Source: P52-10 sp041397365 (GTDB lineage: Bacteria; Pseudomonadota; Alphaproteobacteria; Rhizobiales; Xanthobacteraceae). From it: a stretch of 64,000 nucleotides of DNA. The notes under the pieces are model-generated. The model was not told where the DNA came from. It worked only from the letters and a program-made list of their open reading frames with translations, and did not search any database. A program made the position numbers and the translations under genes. The DNA is taken from positions 162,434 through 226,433 of the forward strand of contig JAWKWT010000009.1 of NCBI GenBank assembly GCA_041397365.1, written 5' to 3'. This document shows positions 25,544-35,708 of this stretch, one piece after another; positions within the stretch are counted from its first letter, which is position 1, and each line of letters starts with the position of its first letter.

Positions 25544-25882
25544 TCAATGACTTATCATCCACGGCCGCGCAGACGGGAACCCCTTCGCGCCATTTCTGCT
25601 CTTCGTCATCAGGCGTGATGTCTTGCCCGAACAACAGCCGCAGCCGGGTGCATGCGACGCCTTGTATTCCCCGACCGTTTTCGGCGCGTGTGAACTGCGC
25701 TCGTTGATCGCATGCGCCTTGCGCGACTCCGATTTCATCGTCGCGTAGTAAGGCACATTGAGAAATGCACGCGGCGCTGACGCCGCACATTGCGGACAAA
25801 CTTGCGGATCGTCGCACTCGGCCATCGGCCTGAAATCGGTGAACGGCCCGCAATCCTCGCACAGGTAATCGTAGACTGGCAT
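25544..25882 (-). CDS. fmdB: FmdB-family zinc ribbon protein
   Basis: A 112-residue protein. The first 45 residues are the FmdB zinc ribbon with two CxxC knuckles: YDYLCEDCGPF and VCPQCAASAPR. The tail ends GCGCCSGKTSRLMTKSRNGAKGFP, a second Cys group. It sits directly behind formamidase, as fmdB does in Methylophilus methylotrophus, where it was proposed to regulate amide genes. An intercistronic hairpin separates the two genes. Confidence 0.88.
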   Translation of the reverse strand: MPVYDYLCEDCGPFTDFRPMAECDDPQVCPQCAASAPRAFLNVPYYATMKSESRKAHAINERSSHAPKTVGEYKASHAPGCGCCSGKTSRLMTKSRNGAKGFPSARPWMISH

Positions 25883-25921
25883 ATCGATCTTCCGGGATCC
25901 GGTGAACGGCAGAATGAATGG

Positions 25922-25950
25922 TCGGCGGCTGCCGGGAGCGCAGCCGCCGA
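25922..25950 (-). other. Intercistronic stem-loop between fmdA and fmdB
   Basis: TCGGCGGCTGC and GCAGCCGCCGA form an 11-base perfect stem with a 7-base loop. No T run follows, so it is more likely an mRNA-processing or stabilising hairpin, or weak attenuator, than a full terminator. Confidence 0.55.
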
Positions 25951-25957
25951 GGCTTCG

Positions 25958-27187
25958 TTACTTGTCGGGCGACAGCGGCATCTGGATCGAACCGTCAATG
26001 AACTTCGTCGGCCCGGCCGCTCCCGGCATGATGTCGAAGTCGAAGATTTCCGTCGGCAGCCACAATGTAGCGCAGGCGTTCGGCACGTCGACGACGCCTG
26101 AGATGTGCCCCTGACACGGCGCCGTACCCAGGATCGAGTAAGCTTGCGCGCCGGAATAGCCGAATTTCTTGAGATATTCGATCGCGTTCAGGCAGGCCTG
26201 CCGGTAGGCAATATGCACGTCGAGGTAATGCTGCTTGCCGGCTTCGTCGACCGAAATCCCTTCAAAGATCAGGAAGTCCTTGTAGTTCGGCGTCATCGGC
26301 GACGGCTTGAAAACCGGATTCTTGATGCCGTATTTCGCGACACCGTCCTTGATGACATCGACCTTGATGTGCAACCAGCCGGCCATTTCGATCGCGCCGC
26401 AGAAGGTGATCTCGCCGTCGCCCTGGCTGAAGTGCAGATCACCCATCGAGAGGCCACCGCCCGGCACATAGACCGGGAAATACACTTTGGAGCCGCGCGA
26501 CAGATCCTTGATGTCGCAATTGCCGCCATGTTCGCGCGGCGGCACGGTGCGCGCACCTTCGGCCGCCGCCTTTGCTTTCGCGTCGCCCTTCAGCCGGCCC
26601 ATATGCGCGGTCGGACCGAACGGCGGATTGGCGAGGCCCGGCACGCGCGTCGGATTGGTTGCGATCAACGCCGTCTCACGCTCGTTCCAGGTTGCGAGCA
26701 GTTTCGGATCGGGCAGACAGCCGATCAGGCCGGGATGGATCAGGCCGGCGAAATTGACGCCGGGCACATGCCGCGACGACGTGTACATCCCCTTGAAGTC
26801 CCAGATCGACTTCTGCGCCAGCGGGAAATGGTCGGTCAGAAAGCCGCCGCCATTCTGCTTCGAGAAAAAGCCGTTAAAGCCCCAGAGCGAATCCTTCATC
26901 GGCCCGACATCGAGCAGGTCGACGACCAGCAGGTCGCCCGGCTCCGCACCCTTGACGCCGATCGGACCGGACAGGAAGTGCACGATCGACAGGTCGATGT
27001 CGCGCACGTCATCGGCCGAATCGTTATTCTTGATGAAGCCGCCGGTCCAGTCATAGGTCTCGACGATGAAGTCGTCGCCGGGATTGACCCATGCCACCAT
27101 CGGCACGTCGGGATGCCAGCGGTTATGGATCATGTCGTTGTCATAAGCCGACTGCGTCAGATCGACTTTGATGAGTGTCTCGGGCAT
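25958..27187 (-). CDS. fmdA: Formamidase (acetamidase/formamidase family)
   Basis: A 409-residue cytosolic amidase that hydrolyses formamide or short amides to ammonia and the acid. The N-terminal ETLIKVDLTQSAYDNDMIHNRWHPDVPMVAWVNPGD and the central RTVPPREHGGNCDIKDLSRGSKVYFPVYVPGGGLSMGDLHFSQGDGEI are near-diagnostic of FmdA. Length matches the family. It is co-oriented with and 38 bases behind the urt/fmd ABC genes, which would import its substrate. Confidence 0.93.
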   Translation of the reverse strand: MPETLIKVDLTQSAYDNDMIHNRWHPDVPMVAWVNPGDDFIVETYDWTGGFIKNNDSADDVRDIDLSIVHFLSGPIGVKGAEPGDLLVVDLLDVGPMKDSLWGFNGFFSKQNGGGFLTDHFPLAQKSIWDFKGMYTSSRHVPGVNFAGLIHPGLIGCLPDPKLLATWNERETALIATNPTRVPGLANPPFGPTAHMGRLKGDAKAKAAAEGARTVPPREHGGNCDIKDLSRGSKVYFPVYVPGGGLSMGDLHFSQGDGEITFCGAIEMAGWLHIKVDVIKDGVAKYGIKNPVFKPSPMTPNYKDFLIFEGISVDEAGKQHYLDVHIAYRQACLNAIEYLKKFGYSGAQAYSILGTAPCQGHISGVVDVPNACATLWLPTEIFDFDIMPGAAGPTKFIDGSIQMPLSPDK

Positions 27188-27225
27188 TGGGTGCTCCCCT
27201 GTTGCAAACGGTTGAGTGGCAGAAA

Positions 27226-27915
27226 TCAGACGGACAGGTATTTCGAGATCTGCGCGGCATCGACGCCGACGCGCGGCTCGTCGCGAACGATCTCGCCATT
27301 CTCGATAACCAGCACACGGTCGGCGACATCGAGCGCAAAACTGAGCACCTGCTCGGAGACGACGATCGAAAGGCCGCGATCATCGCGGATTCGCTTCAGC
27401 GTGCGCGCCATCTCCTTGATGATCGACGGCTGGATGCCTTCGGTCGGCTCATCGAGCAGCAAGACCTTCGGTCTGGTGGCAAGCGCCCGCGCGATCGCGA
27501 GTTGTTGCTGCTGGCCGCCGGACAGATTGCCTCCGCGACGATCCTTCATCTCCAGCAGCACCGGGAACAGTTCGTAGATGCTGCCGGGCACATTCTTCTC
27601 GCCTGACACGACAAGGCCGGTCTCGATATTCTCCTTCACCGTCATGGTCGAGAAGATCATGCGGCCCTGCGGCACATAGGCCAGCCCCTTGGCGACGCGC
27701 TCGTAGCTCTTCATGGTCGAGACATCGACGCCATCCATGGTGATGCTGCCGCTCTTCTTCGGCATAATCCCCATCAGCGACTTCATCAGCGTGGTCTTGC
27801 CCATGCCGTTGCGTCCCATGATGGCGACGATCTCGCCGGACGCGACGGAGATATTCAGGCCGTGCAGCACTTCGCTCTGGCCATAGGCAACGTGCAGATC
27901 ATGAATGGCGAGCAT
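27226..27915 (-). CDS. urtE: Urea/amide ABC transporter ATP-binding protein UrtE
   Basis: A 229-residue ABC ATPase of the branched-chain/urea type. Walker A is GRNGMGKTTL, the signature is LSGGQQQQLAIARAL and Walker B is VLLLDEPTEGIQPS. It is the second ATPase of the set, three bases behind urtD, and shows the short LivF-like length. Confidence 0.93.
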   Translation of the reverse strand: MLAIHDLHVAYGQSEVLHGLNISVASGEIVAIMGRNGMGKTTLMKSLMGIMPKKSGSITMDGVDVSTMKSYERVAKGLAYVPQGRMIFSTMTVKENIETGLVVSGEKNVPGSIYELFPVLLEMKDRRGGNLSGGQQQQLAIARALATRPKVLLLDEPTEGIQPSIIKEMARTLKRIRDDRGLSIVVSEQVLSFALDVADRVLVIENGEIVRDEPRVGVDAAQISKYLSV

Positions 27916-27918
27916 GGT

Positions 27919-28674
27919 TTAGTGCCCCAGATAGACTTCGATGACTTTGGGATCGTTCTGAACTTTCTCCATCGTCCCCTCGGAGAGGATCTGGCCCTGA
28001 TGCAGCACCGTGACCTTGTGGGCGATGTCCTCGACGAACTTCATGTCGTGCTCGATCACCAGCACCGAACGGTCCTTGATAATGCGGTTGAGCAGTTCGG
28101 CGGTCTTAATGCGCTCGCTGACGCTCATGCCGGCGACCGGTTCGTCGAGCATCATCAGGTCCGGGTCCTGGATCAGCAGCATGCCTATCTCCAACCACTG
28201 CTTCTGCCCATGGCTGAGAGACTCCGCATACATGGCAAGCCGGTCCTTGAGAAAAATCGTCTCGGCGATTTCCTCCACCCGCTCGCGCACAGCCTTGTCG
28301 CGCTTGAACATCAGCGAGCCGAACACCGAGCGGCCGCGCGGATAGGAGATTTCGAGATTCTCGAACACGGTCAGGTCGTCGAAGATCGACGGCGTCTGGA
28401 ATTTGCGGCCGACGCCCGCCTGCACGATCTGATCTTCCTTCAGCTTCGTCAGCTCCTGGCCGCGAAACTGGATCGACCCCGAGGTCGCCTTGGTCTTGCC
28501 GCAGATGAGATCGAGCACCGTTGTCTTGCCGGCGCCGTTCGGGCCGATGATGACGCGGATTTCGTTCTCTTCCACATAGAAGGACAGGTCATTGACCGCC
28601 TTGAAGCCGTCAAAGGACACGGTGAGCCCCTCGACCGAGAGCAGGAAATCCTTGGGTTGATGTCCGATCACCAT
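27919..28674 (-). CDS. urtD: Urea/amide ABC transporter ATP-binding protein UrtD
   Basis: A 251-residue ABC ATPase with Walker A GPNGAGKTTV, signature LSHGQKQWLEIGMLL (the variant typical of UrtD) and Walker B LMMLDEPVAGMS. The start MVIGHQPKDFLLSVEGL at 28674 is chosen because the frame continues open upstream only over urtC in a wrong frame. The start lies 11 bases after urtC. Confidence 0.92.
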   Translation of the reverse strand: MVIGHQPKDFLLSVEGLTVSFDGFKAVNDLSFYVEENEIRVIIGPNGAGKTTVLDLICGKTKATSGSIQFRGQELTKLKEDQIVQAGVGRKFQTPSIFDDLTVFENLEISYPRGRSVFGSLMFKRDKAVRERVEEIAETIFLKDRLAMYAESLSHGQKQWLEIGMLLIQDPDLMMLDEPVAGMSVSERIKTAELLNRIIKDRSVLVIEHDMKFVEDIAHKVTVLHQGQILSEGTMEKVQNDPKVIEVYLGH

Positions 28675-28685
28675 CGCGTTCTCTC

Positions 28686-29825
28686 CTACTCGGCCGGCGT
28701 GGCGCCGGTGACCGGATCGGCCGTCCAGCCATCCTTGCCCTTGCGTGAGCCGAACAGCTTGTCGATGTGGACCTGGATGTGGTCCTTCCAGATTCCGGAA
28801 AGGCCGTTCGGGAAGAACAGAACGACGGCGATGAAGAGACCGCCAAGGCCGAACAGCCAGAGCTGCGGGAATGTCTCGGACAAGCCTGTCTTGGCGAAGT
28901 TGACCAGCAACGCGCCGTAGACTGCGCCGAAGATGGACATGCGTCCGCCGACCGCCGTGTAGATCACCATCTCGATCGACGGCACGATCCCCACGAAGGA
29001 CGGCGACATGAAGCCGACCTCCAGCGTGAACAGCGCGCCACCGATCGAGGCAAACACCGCCGCCGCGCAGAAGGCGAATATCTTGAAGTTGGCGACGCTG
29101 TAGCCGGAGAAGCGGACACGGTCCTCCTGCTCGCGCATCGCCACGAGGATGCGGCCGAGCTTGGTGAGGCGGATGAACTGCGCCGCGACGATGCAGCCGA
29201 ACAGGCAGACAACCTCCACGAAGTACAGGATGAACTTGGCGCTGTCTGTGCGGATATCCCAACCGTAGAGCGTACGCAGGTCGGTAATGCCGTTGATGCC
29301 GCCGGTGTATCCCTGCTGACCGACGATCAGGATCGTCAGGATCGCGGCAATCGCCTGTGTAATAATCGCGAAGTAGACGCCGCCGACACGCCGCTTGAAC
29401 ATTGCCGTGCCGATGATGAAGGCGAACACCGCAGGCACCACGAAGATCGCGATGATCGTGAACAGAAGGCTGTGAAATGGCTGCCAGAAAAAGGGCAACT
29501 GGGTAATCTGGTTCCAATCCATGAAATCCGGAATGCCAGGCGTCGACTGAATCTTGGTGTTGGCGACGCTCGATGCTTCGAGCTTCAGAAACATCGCCAT
29601 GCAGTAGCCGCCGAGGCCGAAGAACACGCCCTGCCCGAGGCTGAGAATACCGCCGTAACCCCAGCACACCACGAGACCGATACCGACGAAGGCGTAAGTG
29701 AGATATTTCGCGACCAGGTTGAGACGGAAGACGTCGAGCGTGAGCGGCAGGATCAGGAACAGCAGCACGGCGAGCGAGATGAAGCCGATGAGTTCCGATC
29801 GATTGAAAAAGCGCGCTTTGGTCAT
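28686..29825 (-). CDS. urtC: Urea/amide ABC transporter permease UrtC
   Basis: A 379-residue LivM-type permease with about ten helices. Typical parts are YAFVGIGLVVCWGYGGILSLGQGVFFGLGGYCMAMFLKL and the loop ILVAMREQEDRVRFSGYSVANFKIFAFCAAAVFASIGGAL. The extended N-terminal half and length separate UrtC from LivM. It is 19 bases behind urtB. Confidence 0.93.
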   Translation of the reverse strand: MTKARFFNRSELIGFISLAVLLFLILPLTLDVFRLNLVAKYLTYAFVGIGLVVCWGYGGILSLGQGVFFGLGGYCMAMFLKLEASSVANTKIQSTPGIPDFMDWNQITQLPFFWQPFHSLLFTIIAIFVVPAVFAFIIGTAMFKRRVGGVYFAIITQAIAAILTILIVGQQGYTGGINGITDLRTLYGWDIRTDSAKFILYFVEVVCLFGCIVAAQFIRLTKLGRILVAMREQEDRVRFSGYSVANFKIFAFCAAAVFASIGGALFTLEVGFMSPSFVGIVPSIEMVIYTAVGGRMSIFGAVYGALLVNFAKTGLSETFPQLWLFGLGGLFIAVVLFFPNGLSGIWKDHIQVHIDKLFGSRKGKDGWTADPVTGATPAE

Positions 29826-29844
29826 GATCGTGCCAGCCCTGTTC

Positions 29845-30771
29845 CTACTTGCGGACCTTGAGAGCGAAGAGTCCTTGCGGCCGGATCATCAGGATGCCGA
29901 CGATCGCCAGCAATGTGAGCACCTTCGCCATTGATCCGGACATGAAGAACTCCATCGTCGACTGCGCCTGGCTGATGGTGAAAGCCGAAGCGATGGTGCC
30001 GACGAGGCTGGCTGCGCCGCCGAACACGACGACGAGGAACGTATCGACGATATAGAGCTGACCGGAAGTCGGTCCGGTCGAACCGATCATCGTGAAGGCG
30101 CTGCCGGCGATACCGGCAATGCCGCAACCAAGGCCGAACGTGTAACGGTCGACTTTCTCGGTGTTGATGCCGACCGCGCCGGCCATTGCGCGATTCTGCA
30201 CGACGGCGCGAACCTGACGGCCCCAGCGCGATTTATACAGGACGTAGGCGACGACGATGGTGATGACCGTGGTCAGGCACATCACGAAGATGCCGTTGAT
30301 AGGCACCTCGATGGTATCCGTGATCTGCTTGGAGCCAAGCATCCACTGCGGCAGGTCGACGCCGACCTCGCGTGCGCCGAAGATGGAGCGATAAGCTTGT
30401 TGCAGGATCAGGCTGAGACCCCAGGTTGCCAGCAAGGTGTCGAGCGGCCGCTTGTAGAGATGCCTGATAAGTCCCCATTCGACGATCATGCCTAGCGCGC
30501 CGGAGGCGACAAACGCGAGCGCCATCGCCACAAAGAAATAGACGGGAAACAGTGAAGGCAGGAAGCTCTGAAAGAAATTTGACGTCATCCAGGTCACGTA
30601 GGCACCGAGAATCATGAACTCGCCATGCGCCATGTTGATGACGCCCATCTGGCCGAAGATGATTGCGAGCCCGAGCGCCATCAACACGAAGACCGAGAAC
30701 AGGATCAGTCCGGCAAAGCCCTGCATGGCGAAGATGGCGCCGAGATCACCAAGCGAATAGTCGCCGAACAT
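29845..30771 (-). CDS. urtB: Urea/amide ABC transporter permease UrtB
   Basis: A 308-residue LivH-type permease. IIFGQMGVINMAHGEFMILGAYVTW and AVVQNRAMAGAVGINTEKVDRYTFGLGCGIAGIAG are the conserved inner-membrane loops. ATG 30771 (MFGDYSLGDLGAIF) follows AGGAGG by five bases; the longer open frame upstream crosses the intergenic hairpin and is not used. Confidence 0.93.
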   Translation of the reverse strand: MFGDYSLGDLGAIFAMQGFAGLILFSVFVLMALGLAIIFGQMGVINMAHGEFMILGAYVTWMTSNFFQSFLPSLFPVYFFVAMALAFVASGALGMIVEWGLIRHLYKRPLDTLLATWGLSLILQQAYRSIFGAREVGVDLPQWMLGSKQITDTIEVPINGIFVMCLTTVITIVVAYVLYKSRWGRQVRAVVQNRAMAGAVGINTEKVDRYTFGLGCGIAGIAGSAFTMIGSTGPTSGQLYIVDTFLVVVFGGAASLVGTIASAFTISQAQSTMEFFMSGSMAKVLTLLAIVGILMIRPQGLFALKVRK

Positions 30772-30810
30772 GCTGCCTCCTGCGAAGTGCGGTTGAAGAA
30801 GGGGAAGGTC

Positions 30811-30840
30811 TCGCGCCGCGGGATGACAGCCGCGGCGCGA
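30811..30840 (-). other. Intercistronic hairpin between urtA and urtB
   Basis: TCGCGCCGCGG and CCGCGGCGCGA form a perfect 11-base stem with an 8-base loop in the 151-base urtA-urtB gap. No T run follows. Such hairpins behind binding-protein genes usually protect the upstream message and give excess binding protein over permease. Confidence 0.6.
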
Positions 30841-30922
30841 AGTTTGAGCGATGGCCGGGGAGCCCATCGCAGGGAGAGCCATTTTGAACGAGCAGCTGCG
30901 CGCAACAGGCTCCGGATGACGA

Positions 30923-32194
30923 CTACTGGTAGCCCTTCGGGAACGGATCCGGCTCGACCAGATCCTTGGTCTCGAACACCACCTTGAATTGACCATCGAG
31001 ACCGGCGAGGCCGACGCGCGTTTTCGACCAGAGGTGATGGTTCGCGTGAATCTTGACGTAGCCTTCAGGTGCCTTGGTGAACTCGATGCCTTCCGAGGCG
31101 GCAGCGACCTTGTCGATATCGAACGAACCGGCCTTCTCCACCGTGAATTTCCACAGCCACGGACCTAGATAGGCGGCCTGGGTCACGTCGCCGATCACGG
31201 TCTTTTCTCCCCACATCTTCTTGAATGCGGCAACGAACTCCTTGTTGTTCGGATTGTCGAGTGACTGGAAGTACTTCATGCAGGCATAGGCGCCGGCGAT
31301 ATTCTCGCCGCCGATGCCGTCGATCTCGTCTTCGGTGACCGAGATCGTCAGCAGGGTCTGCTTCGACAGATCGATGCCCGCCGCCTTGAGCTGCTTGTAG
31401 AAGGCCACGTTCGAGCCGCCGACGATGATCGCATAGATCACGTCCGGCTTGGTCAGCTTGATCTTGTTGATCACCGAGTTGAACTGGGTGTGGCCGAGCG
31501 GGAAGTATTCCTCGCCGACAACCTTCGTTCCCTTCATGTGATTTTCGATATGCTTGCGCGCGATCTTGTTCGACGTGCGCGGCCAGATGTAGTCGGAGCC
31601 GAGCAGATAGAAGCTCTTGGCGCCCTTCTCCCTCGTCACCCAGTCGAGACCGGCGATGATCTGCTGCGTCGCCTCCTGGCCGGTATAGATGACGTTCTTC
31701 GACTGCTCGAGACCTTCGTAGAAAGTCGGGTAGTAGAGCATGCCGTTATACTGCTCGAACACCGGCAACACCGCCTTGCGGGATGCCGAGGTCCAGCAGC
31801 CCATGACCGAGGCGCATTTGTCGTTGACGAGAAGCTTCTTGGCCTTTTCAGCGAAGGTCGGCCAGTCGGACGCGCCGTCTTCCTGAATGAACTTGATCTT
31901 GCGGCCGAGCACGCCGCCTGCGGCGTTGATCTGCTCGATCGCCAGTTTTTCAGCCTGCACCGAGCCGGTCTCCGAGATGGCCATCGTGCCGGTGACGGAA
32001 TGCAGGATGCCGACGGTGACTTCGGTGTCCGTGACGGCCAAACCCGTCGTGTTCACCACCGAGGTGGCCGGCCCCTGACCGAACGAATATTTCGGAAACA
32101 TCGCCATGGCCGGCAGCGCGGCCATTCCCATCAAGAGCTTGCGGCGGAGAGGAGAATGCAGCCCCGCGGCAGTTTCATCGTCCTTGTCAGACAT
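30923..32194 (-). CDS. urtA: Urea/short-chain amide ABC transporter substrate-binding protein UrtA
   Basis: A 423-residue periplasmic binding protein. A Tat-like start (RRKLLMGMAALPAMAMF after residue 17) is followed by VTDTEVTVGILHSVTGTMAISETG, KFIQEDGASDWPTFAEKAKKLL and YYPTFYEGLEQSKNVIYTGQEATQQII, all typical of UrtA/FmdD. The substrate may be urea or formamide/acetamide; the fmdA-fmdB neighbours favour amides. It heads the operon, divergent from the permease-kinase fusion. Confidence 0.93.
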   Translation of the reverse strand: MSDKDDETAAGLHSPLRRKLLMGMAALPAMAMFPKYSFGQGPATSVVNTTGLAVTDTEVTVGILHSVTGTMAISETGSVQAEKLAIEQINAAGGVLGRKIKFIQEDGASDWPTFAEKAKKLLVNDKCASVMGCWTSASRKAVLPVFEQYNGMLYYPTFYEGLEQSKNVIYTGQEATQQIIAGLDWVTREKGAKSFYLLGSDYIWPRTSNKIARKHIENHMKGTKVVGEEYFPLGHTQFNSVINKIKLTKPDVIYAIIVGGSNVAFYKQLKAAGIDLSKQTLLTISVTEDEIDGIGGENIAGAYACMKYFQSLDNPNNKEFVAAFKKMWGEKTVIGDVTQAAYLGPWLWKFTVEKAGSFDIDKVAAASEGIEFTKAPEGYVKIHANHHLWSKTRVGLAGLDGQFKVVFETKDLVEPDPFPKGYQ

Positions 32195-32249
32195 GGTCAC
32201 CCCATTTGTTGACGGATTTGGATGGCCCAAGAATTCATCAATTTGTGCA

Positions 32250-32311
32250 GTGCACAGATACGCGAGATCGCGTATACTGCACCGCAAAATGACGGCGTAG
32301 ATTTCGCGTAT
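32250..32311. promoter_or_regulatory. Palindromic operator in the urtA / permease-kinase divergent promoter
   Basis: ATACGCGA (32258-32265) and TCGCGTAT (32268-32275) are perfect 8-base arms around GA. Outside them GTGCA (32250-32254) and TGCAC (32278-32282) extend the dyad to 33 bases. A third half-site TCGCGTAT lies at 32304-32311, 36 bases on. The region is only 142 bases long and serves both transcripts, so it is a likely target of the LuxR-type regulator encoded at 35698. Confidence 0.65.
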
Positions 32312-32336
32312 GGACACCCCAGACAGGGACGAGTAA

Positions 32337-35300
32337 GTGGCCGGGCGACAGCGGATCGATCGCGTCAGACGCCAGTACAATCAATGGGTTGCAAATCAGA
32401 CCCTTGAGGACTACGCGCTTCGATTCACGGCCAAGAGCGCTCGCCGCTGGTCCGCTGCCCGGGTCGCCAATACAGCACTGGGCGCAATCTCGTTTCTGGC
32501 GCTGGAAGCGATCGGCGGCACGATCACCCTGAACTACGGCGTGACCAACGCCGCCGCCGCCATTCTTGTCGTCAGCGTCGTCATTTTCCTGTGCGGTCTA
32601 CCGATCGCCTATCACGCGGCGAAAAGCGGCGTGGACATCGATCTTTTGACCCGCGGCGCCGGCTTCGGCTACATCGGCTCGACGGTCACGTCGTTGATTT
32701 ACGCCTCCTTCACGTTCATCTTCTTCGCCATCGAGGCCGTCATCCTCGCAATGGCGCTGGAACTGTGTTTCGGAATTCCGCGCCCGATCGGCTATCTGCT
32801 CAGCGCCATCGTCATCATCCCGCTGGTGACGCACGGCATCACGCTGATCAGCCGTTTCCAGCTCTGGACGCAACCGTTCTGGATCGTCCTGCACATCATT
32901 CCGTTCACGGCCATCGCCATCTACAGTCGCGAGTCCTTCACCGAGTGGACATCCTATACCGGCGAGCACGGCAACCCGTCAGGCAGCCTCGACCTGCTGA
33001 TGTTCGGCACGGCCGCCGCCGTGATCTTCGCGCTCGTCGCGCAGATCGGCGAACAGGTCGACTTTCTGCGCTTCCTGCCGCGCGACCGACGGACGACAAA
33101 GACCAAATGGTGGCTCGCCTTGCTCAGCGCCGGACCCGGCTGGATCGTGCTTGGCGCCCTCAAACTGCTTGCCGGATCATTCCTCGCCTATTTCGCGCTC
33201 AGCCACGGCGTGCAAGCCGATCAAGCTGCCGAGCCGACGCAGATGTATCATTCGGCGTTCCAATATGTGCTGTCGAATCCGAACGCTGCGCTGATCCTGA
33301 CCGGCGCATTCGTCATTCTCTCGCAGCTCAAGATCAACGTCACCAACGCCTATGCCGGCTCGATCGCCTGGTCGAACTTCTTCTCGCGGCTGACGCACAG
33401 CCATCCGGGCCGCGTCGTGTGGCTGGTGTTCAATGTTCTGGTCGCCGTTCTGCTCATGGAGATCGGCGTTTACAAGGCGCTCGAGCAAACCTTGGCGCTC
33501 TACTCGAATGTCGCGATTGCTTGGGTCGGCGCGCTCGTCGCCGATCTCGTCATCAATCGCCCGCTCGGCTTGCGACCGCCACAGATGGAGTTCAAGCGCG
33601 CGCACCTGTACGATGTAAATCCCGTCGGCGTCGGGGCGATGATAATTGCCAGCGTGCTGTCCGTCGCAGCATTCTACGGCCTGTTCGGCGTCGTGATGAA
33701 GGCGCTGGCGCCATTCGTCGCACTCGGCGCGGCGTTGATCGCAGCGCCGATCATCGCCTATGCGACCGGAGGGAAGTACTACATTGCCCGCAAACCGAAA
33801 CGAAGCTGGAAAAATCTCGAAGCGATCAAGTGCTGCATCTGCGAGCATTCATTCGAACCGGAGGACATGGCCTCCTGCCCGGCCTATTCCGGACCGATCT
33901 GCTCGCTCTGCTGCTCGCTCGACGCGCGCTGCCATGACCTCTGCAAACCGCATGCGCGCATTTCGGCGCAACTTTCCGGCGCAGCCGCAGCAATTCTGCC
34001 CGCGCCCGTCTTCGTGCGGCTGAATTCGCAGGTCAGCCGCTATCTCGGGGTGTTCGCCGCCGCTGCGGGACTGGTCGGACTGACGCTCGGCCTCATCTAC
34101 CTGCAATCGTCCGTCGAACTCCTGACGCATACGATCGAGCTGTCGGAGGTCCTGTGGAAGATTTTCTTCGCGTTGATTATTATCATCGGCGTCGTCGCAT
34201 GGCTGTTCGTTCTGGCGCAGCAGAGCCGGCGTGCCGCTGAAGATGAAACCAGACGCCAGACAGCCCTGCTGATCCAGGAAATCGACGCGCACAAGCGCAC
34301 CGACGCCGAATTGCAGCGCGCCAAGGAGGTGGCGGAATCCGCCAACCTAGCCAAAAGCCGCTATGTCGTCGGCCTCAGCCACGAACTGCGCTCACCGCTC
34401 AATGCCATCAGCGGCTACGCGCAACTTCTGGAACAGGACGCGACGATCGAACCGAAGCCGCGCGATCAGGTGCGCGTCGTCCGGCGCAGTGCCGATCACC
34501 TGTCCGGGCTGATCGACGGCATTCTGGATATTTCCAAGATCGAGGCCGGCCGACTCTATCTGTCGCGCGATGAAGTGCACTTCAATGAGTTCCTCGACCA
34601 GCTTGTCGGCATGTTTCGCCTGCAATCGCAAGCCAAAGGATCTCGTTCGATTTCAATCGGCCGGAGGTGCTGCCGCCGATCGTCTACGCGGACGAGAAGC
34701 GGCTGCGCCAGGTGCTTATCAACCTCCTGTCCAACGCAATCAAGTTCACCGACAGCGGCAGCGTTAAATTCACGGTCCATTACCGTAGTCCGGTCGCCGA
34801 ATTCGAGATCGTCGACACCGGACCCGGCATTCCCGAGAACGACCTTGAACGCATTTTCGAACCGTTCGAGCGCGGCGTAACCCATGTCGCGCAACCGCAG
34901 ACGGGAACCGGACTTGGACTGACGATCAGCAAACTTCTGTCGGGGGTGATGGGCGGCGACATTCAGGTGACGAGCACACTCGGCGAGGGCAGCGCCTTCC
35001 GACTGAAGATTTTGCTTTCGGAGGTTAGCAACCCAACCCGGCTGGCGCCCATGACAGCAAAAATCACCGGCTATGACGGCCCGCGCAAAACCATCCTCAT
35101 CACCGACGACGATCCGCTTCATCGCGACTTGCTGCAACAGATTTTGAGCCCGCTCGGCTTTATTCTGCTCAGCGCGACCAACGGCGAGGAATGTCTCGCA
35201 TTGGCGCGGCACTGCCAACCCGATCTGTTCATCCTGGACATCTCAATGCCCCAAATGGACGGATGGTCGCTCGCGCAAGCCTTACGCGAAGCCGGTCAGC

Positions 35301-35708
35301 ATAAAGCGCGCATTCTGATGCTTTCGGCCAGCGCGCTCGAAGTACATGGACAATCGCTGGCCAAGACATATCACGACGGCTATGTCATGAAGCCGATCGA
35401 TATTCCGCGCGTACTCCAATCGGTCGGCCAGTTGCTGCGGATCGACTGGCAACATGAAACGGACATGCAGGAAACCGGCGAGCCGCTGGAATCTCGGGAG
35501 CTTTCGCCTTCCGCCTGAATATCTCGACGAACTCATCCGACTCGGCCGGGTCGGTCACGTCAAAGCGATCCAGCAAAGGCTCGACGATATCCTGCGTCAG
35601 CATCCTGATTTCTCGCCGTTTGTTTCGCATGCGCGGGCGCTGGTGGACCGGTTCGATCTACACCAGCTCATGACTGCGCTGAAGGCACTCCGCGTCCATG
35701 AACACTGA
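32337..35708 (+). pseudogene. NCS1 permease fused to hybrid histidine kinase (two frameshifts)
   Basis: Residues 1-490 are a full NCS1 nucleobase/allantoin-type symporter with about twelve helices (ARVANTALGAISFLALEAIGGTI, VLSQLKINVTNAYAGS-like core). Residues 499-536 form a Cys-rich cytoplasmic insert (CCIC, CSLCCS, CHDLC). Two more helices follow (about 570 and 620), then a coiled linker and a kinase domain with His682 in GLSHELRSPLNAISGYAQLL. A missing base near 34650 moves the ATPase part (LINLLSNAIKFTDSG, TGTGLGLTISKLL) and the receiver (ITDDDPLHRD, LFILDISMPQMDGW) to another frame. A second shift near 35500 precedes a helical tail ending at 35708. Restored length is about 1120 residues. 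GTG 32337 is the start. Confidence 0.8.

Noticed and set aside
27919..29667. 582-residue open frame ending in urtD
   Set aside because: The upstream half is urtC read in a wrong frame, Arg- and Gly-rich. urtD starts at 28674.
32337..35708. Permease-kinase fusion as an assembly chimera
   Set aside because: The reading frame runs unbroken from the permease through the Cys-rich insert and two extra helices into the kinase, with no repeat at the border. The two shifts lie later, within the kinase and behind the receiver.
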